A DNA stretch of 5,135 nt. It comes from Micrococcales bacterium. Its GTDB lineage: Bacteria; Actinomycetota; Actinomycetes; Actinomycetales; Dermatophilaceae. Position numbers and translations under genes: made by a program. Shown here piece by piece: positions 1 to 4,535 of the stretch. Where the stretch lies: contig PKWT01000261.1 of assembly GCA_003132125.1 (NCBI GenBank), positions 1 to 5,135 of the forward strand, given 5' to 3'. The notes below the pieces were generated by a model. It searched no databases. It was not told where the DNA came from and saw only the letters and a program-made list of their open reading frames with translations. Numbering within the stretch: position 1 is the first letter of the stretch; each line of letters opens with the position of its first letter.

Positions 1-752
1 CGGCCAAGGCCGGCAAGACCCTGATCCTGCAGGCGATCGCGAACGCCATCACGACCAACAACCCCGAGGCTCACCTCATGGTCGTCCTGGTGGACGAGCG
101 CCCCGAGGAGGTCACCGACATGCAGCGGGCGGTCAAGGGCGAGGTCATCGCCTCGACGTTCGACCGGCCTGCCACTGATCACACGACGGTGGCCGAACTG
201 GCCATCGAGCGGGCCAAACGCCTCGTCGAGATGGGTCACGACGTCGTCATCCTGCTCGACTCGATCACCCGACTGGGCCGTGCCTACAACCTCGCCGCCC
301 CGGCGAGCGGCCGGATCCTGTCCGGTGGTGTCGACTCCAGCGCGCTCTACCCGCCGAAGCGTTTCTTCGGTGCAGCCCGCAACATCGAGAACGGCGGCTC
401 GCTGACAATCCTCGCAACCGCCCTGGTCGACACGGGCTCCAAGATGGACGAGGTGATCTTCGAGGAGTTCAAGGGCACCGGCAACATGGAGCTGCGGCTG
501 TCGCGCCATCTTGCCGAGCGCCGTATCTTCCCGGCCATCGACCTCAATCCCTCGGGCACGCGTCGCGAAGAGATCCTGATGGCCAATGAGGAGCTCAAGA
601 TCGTCTGGAAGCTGCGCCGGGTGATCTCTGCCCTCGACCAGCAGCAGGGCATCGAGCTGCTCATCGATCGGCTCAAGAAGTCCAAGAGCAACGTCGAGTT
701 CCTCATGCAGGTTCAGAAGACGTCGTCGATCCAGATGGACGAGGACGACTGA
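1..752 (+). CDS. rho: Transcription termination factor Rho, C-terminal ATPase part (5' end outside window)
   Basis: Rho is a hexameric RNA-dependent ATPase/helicase that ends transcription. The visible frame starts at base 3, inside the Walker A motif (AKAGKT), so the N-terminal and primary RNA-binding domains lie upstream. In order I see the catalytic-glutamate segment DERPEEVTDM, Walker B (ILLDSITRLGRAYN), the Q-loop region (SGGVDSSALYPPKRFFGAARN), TGSKMDEVIFEEF, the R-loop KGTGNMELRLSR and the arginine-finger segment NPSGTRREE. All are close to E. coli Rho, and the ATPase core looks intact. In E. coli the P-loop lysine-alanine-glycine stretch is preceded by two prolines; here the residue directly before it is Ala, a mild variant. 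The protein ends QMDEDD with stop TGA at 750-752 and is followed by a strong hairpin. Family identity is certain; the total length cannot be judged. Confidence 0.98.
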   Translation, partial: AKAGKTLILQAIANAITTNNPEAHLMVVLVDERPEEVTDMQRAVKGEVIASTFDRPATDHTTVAELAIERAKRLVEMGHDVVILLDSITRLGRAYNLAAPASGRILSGGVDSSALYPPKRFFGAARNIENGGSLTILATALVDTGSKMDEVIFEEFKGTGNMELRLSRHLAERRIFPAIDLNPSGTRREEILMANEELKIVWKLRRVISALDQQQGIELLIDRLKKSKSNVEFLMQVQKTSSIQMDEDD

Positions 753-785
753 TCAGGACCGGATCTCGTCCGGATGGCATCACCT

Positions 786-824
786 GCCGAAGCCCGTTCA
801 GAGCAGCTCTGAACGGGCTTCGGC
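786..824 (+). terminator. Hairpin terminator after rho
   Basis: A perfect inverted repeat: arm CCGAAGCCCGTTCAGAG (787-803), loop CAG, then its exact reverse complement to 823. It extends by one more G-C pair to 786/824, giving an 18-bp stem. No T-tract follows, as is common for hairpin terminators in high-GC actinobacteria. A smaller hairpin (CCGGA, loop TCTCG, TCCGG, 759-773) lies between the rho stop and this stem. It most likely ends the rho transcript and insulates rpmE. Because the repeat is symmetric it would fold from either strand. Confidence 0.85.
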
Positions 825-975
825 GTTCGACGGGTGCCTTCCCGATGCGGGCCGTAGAGACCGGTCAGGCCCAACCAAAGTAAAGACTGGCCATCTCCAG
901 ACACTGTTTGGAATGATTCTCACTTGGATGGCGTTTTCGGCATACGTGCCTGATCTGGCACACTGATGTGTTGGC
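825..975. other. Spacer between rho terminator and rpmE leader, expected to hold the rpmE promoter
   Basis: No coding sequence is credible here. The part around 880-950 is less GC-rich than the genes, as expected for a promoter region. I could not find a -35/-10 pair close to consensus with 16-18 bp spacing, so no promoter is assigned. Two short inverted repeats are visible: GTGCC-TGATCT-GGCAC (946-961) and ACAC-TGAT-GTGT (960-971). They overlap and would be mutually exclusive as RNA hairpins. The AT-rich dyad at 908-922 is listed separately. Confidence 0.5.
908..922. promoter_or_regulatory. Possible Zur/Fur-family box upstream of rpmE
   Basis: TTGGAATGATTCTCA contains the dyad GAAT-G-ATTC and matches 11 of 15 positions of the Zur-type pattern TGAAAATGATTTTCA as I remember it for actinobacteria. 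It lies about 120 bp upstream of rpmE. Zur usually represses zinc-free paralogues of ribosomal proteins, whereas this rpmE encodes the zinc-binding form, so a site here would be unexpected. The match could be chance. Confidence 0.22.
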
Positions 976-1020
976 GGCCGGTTCCCGTGCGTGAGGGAGT
1001 CCCGAGCACACGATCCGGCC
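976..1020 (+). promoter_or_regulatory. Candidate rpmE mRNA leader structure (L31 leader-like)
   Basis: The stretch just upstream of the rpmE ribosome binding site can fold into one long interrupted hairpin. The base is GGCCGG (976-981) with CCGGCC (1015-1020), then GTGC (987-990) with GCAC (1006-1009), then GGG (995-997) with CCC (1001-1003) at the tip. It ends 12 nt before the AAGGAG at 1033-1038, a natural place for translational control. Ribosomal-protein leaders for L31, including an actinobacterial type, have been proposed from comparative genomics. I cannot align this sequence to that model, so the assignment rests on position and foldability alone. Confidence 0.35.
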
Positions 1021-1044
1021 CCGCCCAACCACAAGGAGCACACG

Positions 1045-1278
1045 TTGAAGAAGGACCTTCACCCCACGTATGTCGAGACCACGGTCACCTGCACCTGTGG
1101 CTCCACGTTCCAGACCCGCAGCACCGTCGACGGTGGCAAGATCTCGTCCGACGTGTGCTCGCAGTGCCACCCGTTCTACACCGGCAAGCAGAAGATCCTC
1201 GACACCGGTGGCCGCATCGCCCGCTTCCAGGCGCGCTACGGCAAGAAGGTCGAGACTGCCGAGAAGGCCGACAAGTAG
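1045..1278 (+). CDS. rpmE: 50S ribosomal protein L31, zinc-binding (C+) type
   Basis: L31 is a small protein of the large ribosomal subunit that helps bridge the two subunits. The start is TTG at 1045: AAGGAG (1033-1038) lies 6 nt upstream, and translation from here gives the family N-terminus MKKDLHPTYVETTVTCTCG. An in-frame upstream ATG at 991 would add 18 residues with no family counterpart. The product is 77 aa. The four zinc ligands C16, C18, C38 and C41 form CxC...CxxC, so this is the zinc-containing paralogue and not the zinc-free form made under zinc starvation. The conserved core CHPFYTGKQKILDTGGRIARF is followed by a lysine-rich tail. It is a stand-alone gene between two hairpins, with a possible structured leader. 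Confidence 0.97.
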   Translation: MKKDLHPTYVETTVTCTCGSTFQTRSTVDGGKISSDVCSQCHPFYTGKQKILDTGGRIARFQARYGKKVETAEKADK

Positions 1279-1287
1279 CTCCCTCGC

Positions 1288-1325
1288 ACGCCGGTCCCCG
1301 ACCCTGATGGTCGTGGGGCCGGCGT
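1288..1325 (+). terminator. Hairpin terminator after rpmE
   Basis: Starting 10 nt after the rpmE stop, an arm from 1288 (ACGCCGGTCCCCGACC) pairs with GGTCGTGGGGCCGGCGT ending at 1325. The stem is about 16 bp with one bulged T, one G-U pair and a 5-nt loop (CTGAT), and it is followed by TTGCTGT. It probably ends most rpmE transcripts, although prfA starts only 63 bp further on and no clear prfA promoter is visible, so partial read-through is likely. Confidence 0.7.
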
Positions 1326-1388
1326 TGCTGTCTGTGCCGGCTTGCGTGAGAGGTGTTGGGTCGCAGGACCCTCGGGAAGGTGCGCGTC

Positions 1389-2477
1389 ATGTTGGAGTCC
1401 GCTGCCACGCTGGTTCAGGAGTACGCCGACCTCGAGGCTCAGCTTGCTGACCCCGCGGTCCACTCCGACCAAGACCTCGTGCGCAGGCTGAACAAGCGCT
1501 ATGCCGTGCTGGCACCGACCGTCGCGGCATACCATGCGTGGCACGCGGCACGCGATGACGCGGCCGCGGCCCGTGAGCTGGCCGTGCAGGACAAGGCGTT
1601 CGCCGAAGAGCTGCCCACGCTTGAAGCCGTCGAGGCTGCTGCCGAGGAGAAGCTGCGTCGACTGCTGGTGCCCCGCGACCCCGATGACGAACGCGACATC
1701 ATCCTCGAGGTCAAGGCCGGCGAGGGTGGCGAGGAGTCGGCGCTGTTCGCCGGCGACCTGCTGAGGATGTATCTGCGCTACGCCGAGCGTCGTGGCTGGC
1801 GGACCGAGATCATCGACGCCACCGAATCCGCCCTTGGCGGCTACAAGGACGTTCAGATGTCGGTGAAGGCGCGCGGTGCCGCCGAGCCCGGCGATGCCCC
1901 GTGGGCGAGGCTGAAGTACGAAGGTGGCGTGCACCGCGTCCAGCGGGTGCCGGTGACCGAGTCCCAGGGCCGTATCCACACCTCAGCCGCCGGCGTGTGG
2001 GTGATGCCAGAGGTCGACGACGTCGAGGTTACGATCGACACCAATGACCTCAAGGTCGACGTCTTCCGCTCGTCCGGACCGGGTGGCCAGAGCGTCAACA
2101 CCACCGACTCGGCGGTGCGGATCACCCACCTGCCGACCGGCACGGTGGTGTCCTGCCAGAACGAGAAGTCGCAGCTCCAGAACAAGGAGTCCGCCATGCG
2201 GGTGCTGCGCGCGCGGCTGCACGAGCTGGCGCAGAACGAGGCGGACGCGGTGGCCTCCGCCCAGCGCAAGTCACAGATCCGCACGGTCGACCGCTCGGAG
2301 CGGGTCCGGACGTACAACTACCCCGAGAACCGCATCGCCGACCACCGCACGGGCTACAAGGCCTACAACCTGGACATGGTTCTGGACGGCGACCTCGATC
2401 CGATCGTGCAGTCCGCCGTCGACGCCGACGACGCTGTCCGGATGGCGGCCGTCGCGGACGGGTCGTCAGGGCTGTGA
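1389..2477 (+). CDS. prfA: Peptide chain release factor 1 (RF1)
   Basis: RF1 reads UAA and UAG stop codons in the ribosomal A site and triggers release of the nascent chain. The 362-aa product has normal family length (E. coli RF1 is about 360). The stop-codon-reading tripeptide is PVT (188-190, in RVQRVPVTESQGRIHTSA), the RF1-type PxT and not the RF2-type SPF. The catalytic GGQ is at 232-234 in SSGPGGQSVNTTDSAVR. The N-terminal helical domain (about 1-100) and the acidic GEGGEESALFAGDL segment (111-124) are typical. I chose ATG 1389 because GGAAGG (1375-1380) lies 8 nt upstream and the N-terminus MLESAATLVQEYADLEAQL fits the family. The open frame extends 12 codons further upstream without homology-like sequence. 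The stop TGA overlaps the prmC start, implying translational coupling. Confidence 0.97.
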   Translation: MLESAATLVQEYADLEAQLADPAVHSDQDLVRRLNKRYAVLAPTVAAYHAWHAARDDAAAARELAVQDKAFAEELPTLEAVEAAAEEKLRRLLVPRDPDDERDIILEVKAGEGGEESALFAGDLLRMYLRYAERRGWRTEIIDATESALGGYKDVQMSVKARGAAEPGDAPWARLKYEGGVHRVQRVPVTESQGRIHTSAAGVWVMPEVDDVEVTIDTNDLKVDVFRSSGPGGQSVNTTDSAVRITHLPTGTVVSCQNEKSQLQNKESAMRVLRARLHELAQNEADAVASAQRKSQIRTVDRSERVRTYNYPENRIADHRTGYKAYNLDMVLDGDLDPIVQSAVDADDAVRMAAVADGSSGL

Positions 2478-3361
2478 TGTCGGGGTCTGTGACGTCGTTG
2501 CGTGAGGCTGTCCGCGACGCCGTCCGCACCCTGGCCGACGCAGGCATCGAGAGCGCCGAGTTTGACGCGGTGGCCCTGGCTGCCCATGCGCTGAGGACGA
2601 GCCCGGGCGAGGTGCGCAAGCTGATGATCGTGGGGGCACCCGTCCCTGACGGGCTCGAGGATCTTGTCGCCGAGCGTGCTCGACGGGTGCCGTTGCAGCA
2701 TCTGACCGGTAAGGCAGGTTTTCGCCGGCTCGATCTTTCGGTCGGGCCCGGCGTCTTCGTGCCTCGCTTCGAGACGGAGCTCGTGGCCGGACTCGCCATC
2801 GACTACCTCCTGCGTCACTTCCTCGGCCTGGGGCCGGTGCCTGCTGCGCCCGTTGTGGTGGACCTCTGCACCGGCTCCGGGGCGATCGCCCTCGCGATCA
2901 AGGATGAGGTCCCGGCGGCCGAGGTCCACGGCGTCGAGCTGTCTGACCTGGCTCACGCCTGGGCGATCCGTAACCGCGATGATCTCGGCCTCGACGTCGA
3001 CATCCGGCTCGGCGACGCGATCCTTGCGTTCCCCGAGCTCGAGTCGAGGGTGGACGTGGTGGTGAGCAACCCGCCATACATCCCCGTGGGCGCCGTCCCG
3101 AACGACCCGGAGGTGCGCGACCATGACCCCGAGGTTGCCCTCTTCGGGGGCAGCTCCGACGGTTTGCGGATCTCCCTGGAGGTGGCAGCCCGTGCGTCGG
3201 TCCTGCTGCGCTCCGGAGGTCTCTTCGTCATGGAGCACGCCGCCGTGCAAGGCGGGTCACTGCCGAGGGCACTCCGGGCGACTGGCCTGTGGCAGGACAT
3301 CGAGGACCACGAAGACCTCAACAGACGGCCTCGCGCCGTGACGGCTGTCCGCGCGCACTGA
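2477..3361 (+). CDS. prmC: Release factor glutamine N5-methyltransferase
   Basis: PrmC (HemK) uses S-adenosylmethionine to methylate the GGQ glutamine of release factors, here Gln234 of the RF1 encoded just upstream. The 294-aa product has an N-terminal helical substrate-binding domain (about 1-80, including PLQHLTG), then a Rossmann methyltransferase domain. SAM motif I is VVVDLCTGSGAIALAI (126-141), the acidic residue after strand 2 is E154 (HGVELSD), and the catalytic NPPY is at 198-201 (SNPPYIP). The loop before motif I reads VPRFETE, whereas RPETE or RPDTE is usual, so residue 98 is Phe for Pro. ATG 2477 overlaps the prfA stop by one base (TGATG) with AGGG 5 nt upstream. GTG 2474 (4-nt overlap) and GTG 2489 (giving MTSLREAV) are possible alternatives. 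Confidence 0.95.
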   Translation: MSGSVTSLREAVRDAVRTLADAGIESAEFDAVALAAHALRTSPGEVRKLMIVGAPVPDGLEDLVAERARRVPLQHLTGKAGFRRLDLSVGPGVFVPRFETELVAGLAIDYLLRHFLGLGPVPAAPVVVDLCTGSGAIALAIKDEVPAAEVHGVELSDLAHAWAIRNRDDLGLDVDIRLGDAILAFPELESRVDVVVSNPPYIPVGAVPNDPEVRDHDPEVALFGGSSDGLRISLEVAARASVLLRSGGLFVMEHAAVQGGSLPRALRATGLWQDIEDHEDLNRRPRAVTAVRAH

Positions 3362-3380
3362 TCAGTCGACGCGGTCCATC

Positions 3381-3422
3381 ACCGCGACTCAGTCACCGCG
3401 ACTCAGTCAACACGACTCAGTC
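3381..3422. repeat. Three tandem 14-bp repeats between convergent genes
   Basis: ACCGCGACTCAGTC occurs at 3381-3394 and again, identical, at 3395-3408. A third copy at 3409-3422 (AACACGACTCAGTC) has two mismatches. Each copy contains the one-base-centred dyad GACT-C-AGTC. Neighbouring copies can therefore pair as a hairpin (4 bp, C·C mismatch, 4 bp, loop ACCGC) in RNA from either strand. The third copy covers the stop codon of the minus-strand gene (TCA at 3417-3419). The array sits 20 bp after prmC. It may act as a weak two-way terminator or a protein-binding site; neither is shown. Confidence 0.8.
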
Positions 3423-4106
3423 CGTCACCACGACGTTCGCGAGCTCGACGAGAATCCGCTCGGCCTGGGTGCGGCTGATGATGGCTCCGGACAGTGCGCC
3501 GAGCCGGTCGAGGTCCACCGGCCCCAGGTCGGCTCCCCGCAGATCGGCGTTCTTGAGCTTGGCGCCGTAGAGGTCGGCATTGAGCAGGACTGAGCCGGTC
3601 AGGTCGCTGCCGCGCAGGTCCGCCCCCCGCAGAGTTGCCTCGGTCAGGCGCAGGCCGGTCAGCGCGGCGTTGGCCAGGGCGCACCCATTGAGGTTCGCCG
3701 CATAGAGGTTGCACTCCTGCAGGAGCATGCCCAGACCTCGGGTGTTCTCGAAGCTCGCACCCATCAGCCGACACCCGTGGAACTCCGCCTCGCTCATCAA
3801 GGCGCCGCCAAAGCGTGCGTCCGAGGCGTCCACCATCTCGAACCGCGCGCCCGCGAGGTCGCAGTCGACAAAGCTTGCGCTCCGCGCGCTGCCGCCTTTG
3901 AGAAGAATCGAGTCCAGCCTCGCGCCGTTCAGCCTGGCCTCATTGAGGTTGCAGTCATGAAACTCCCAGCCGGGCAGGTCGAGTCCTCGAAGATCGGCCC
4001 CGCTCAGGTTGCAGCGCACCAACGTCTGTGCACCGGCGCCGAGCTCAGGGCGTTCACGCAACGAGGTGCCGCTGAGGTCGAGGTCGTGCAGCTGATCGAT
4101 GGGCAC
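3417..4106 (-). CDS. Pentapeptide-repeat protein, MfpA/Qnr-like architecture
   Basis: Such proteins fold as a right-handed four-sided beta-helix. Some (MfpA, Qnr) mimic DNA and bind DNA gyrase; many have no known role. From GTG 4106 the product is 229 aa. After a short N-terminus, residues 28-202 form 35 consecutive quintets of the A(D/N)LXX type (e.g. DLRGA, NLSGA, DLYGA) with no break in register. The central residue is Leu, Phe or Met in 32 of 35. That is about nine coils, near the size of MfpA and Qnr. The C-terminal SGAIISRTQAERILVELANVVV looks like a capping or dimerisation helix. Acidic residues (about 31) outnumber basic ones (about 21), fitting a DNA mimic but not proving it. I chose GTG 4106 because AGGGA (4118-4114) lies 7 nt upstream and codons become GC3-rich only from there. 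An in-frame ATG at 4277 would add 57 Arg-rich residues with atypical codons. No signal peptide or membrane segment is seen. It is convergent with prmC and divergent from tsaC. Confidence 0.9.
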   Translation of the reverse strand: MPIDQLHDLDLSGTSLRERPELGAGAQTLVRCNLSGADLRGLDLPGWEFHDCNLNEARLNGARLDSILLKGGSARSASFVDCDLAGARFEMVDASDARFGGALMSEAEFHGCRLMGASFENTRGLGMLLQECNLYAANLNGCALANAALTGLRLTEATLRGADLRGSDLTGSVLLNADLYGAKLKNADLRGADLGPVDLDRLGALSGAIISRTQAERILVELANVVVTD

Positions 4107-4333
4107 AGTGACGTCCCTGGGTTGACGAGTGGAAGCCCCAGTGTCCAAGTCTCGACACGTGAATGCAATTTCGCCCGGCAATACCGTTTTTGCGTATTTC
4201 GCTCGGTATCGTCTACGGAATATAGTCAAGGCACGGATACCCGAGGATACGGATTGTCGCCACTTTCTTCTCGCCATTTATCCTCACAACGCGTTAGACC
4301 GCAATGGGGAATTGGGCGCGTGTAAGGAGCAAC

Positions 4334-4486
4334 GTGTGGAGGGCATGGACGAGATCGTCCGTGAGTGCGCCTGCTCGAGGTTCCGCTCGCGTGGCGTGGG
4401 CGCCCATTCGTCATCACCTTGTGGACCATCTGACGACCCAACGTGTGGATGATCTGACGACCCGTTCGGGGCCAACGCAATGCTGA
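4334..4486 (+). CDS. Possible small ORF of 50 aa, unrecognised
   Basis: GTG 4334 is preceded by a good ribosome binding site, AAGGAG (4324-4329), at a 4-nt gap. The frame runs 50 codons to TGA at 4484-4486. The product starts VWRAWTRSSVSAPARG, has no recognisable domain, and contains a repeated octapeptide (VDHLTTQR, VDDLTTRS) from the 24-bp tandem repeat. Codon use in the first half is not convincing. A second frame from ATG 4345 (MDEIVRECACSRF...) has better third positions for about 20 codons but a poorly spaced site. Neither is clearly real; chance or a decayed gene is as likely. Confidence 0.18.
   Translation: MWRAWTRSSVSAPARGSARVAWAPIRHHLVDHLTTQRVDDLTTRSGPTQC
4420..4463. repeat. Two imperfect tandem copies of a 20-bp unit, period 24 bp
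   Basis: TGTGGACCATCTGACGACCC (4420-4439) and TGTGGATGATCTGACGACCC (4444-4463) match at 18 of 20 bases, separated by AACG. The longer word AACGTGTGGA also occurs at 4331-4340 and 4440-4449. The period is a multiple of three, so the repeat is in phase in any reading frame. The copies begin with TGTGGA, and repeated direct subterminal units starting with TG are known at ends of some insertion sequences (IS21 family). No matching inverted copy or transposase is in the window, so a relic end is only one idea; operator sites for tsaC are another. Confidence 0.75.
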
Positions 4487-4535
4487 CGGGGGCGTGACAA
4501 ACTTCACCCGTGCCCGAGATGACCGAAAGCATCAG

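Larger units (their letters stand above)
4107..4535. other. Divergent spacer between pentapeptide gene and tsaC, AT-rich in its first part
   Basis: Bases 4161-4280 are about 48% G+C by hand count, far below the flanking genes, and should hold the divergent promoters. Elements seen: TTGACT on the minus strand (4229-4224) and TATAGT on the plus strand (4221-4226), neither with a good partner at 16-18 bp; the inverted repeat ATACCG (4181-4186)/CGGTAT (4204-4209); and GTGTC (4141-4145)/GACAC (4154-4158), about 35-52 bp upstream of the pentapeptide start and a possible operator. A weak minus-strand promoter guess is TTGCAT-17-GACACT just upstream of that gene. The second half returns to high GC and holds the tandem repeat and possible small ORF listed separately. 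No tRNA or complete mobile element is seen. Confidence 0.6.

Noticed and set aside
1236..1979. 247-aa minus-strand frame over the rpmE end and prfA start
   Set aside because: It is a shadow of prfA that crosses the rpmE terminator, with no family motif and no supporting ribosome binding site that I could see.
2363..3250. Long open frame (295 aa) on the minus strand across prfA and prmC
   Set aside because: It is antisense to two certain genes with full family motifs. Such long shadows are expected in high-GC coding DNA, and the translation is low-complexity Arg/His/Asp-rich with no recognisable motif.
3357..3366. 10-bp palindrome ACTGATCAGT across the prmC stop
   Set aside because: A perfect 10-bp palindrome without a loop cannot form a useful hairpin and is expected by chance.
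4221..4226. TATAGT as a -10 element for tsaC
   Set aside because: No acceptable -35 lies 16-18 bp upstream, and the resulting leader would be about 300 nt; too weak to list as a promoter.
4107..4277. N-terminal extension of the pentapeptide protein from ATG 4277
   Set aside because: Codon use and base composition are unlike the rest of the gene, and GTG 4106 has a well-placed AGGGA site.
3777..4325. 182-aa plus-strand frame opposite the pentapeptide gene
   Set aside because: It is a mirror of the repetitive, Leu-rich coding strand; the minus strand has the clear quintet pattern and a good start.
4420..4463. CRISPR-like repeat pair
   Set aside because: There are only two imperfect copies with a 4-bp gap; no spacer-sized intervals and no cas genes.
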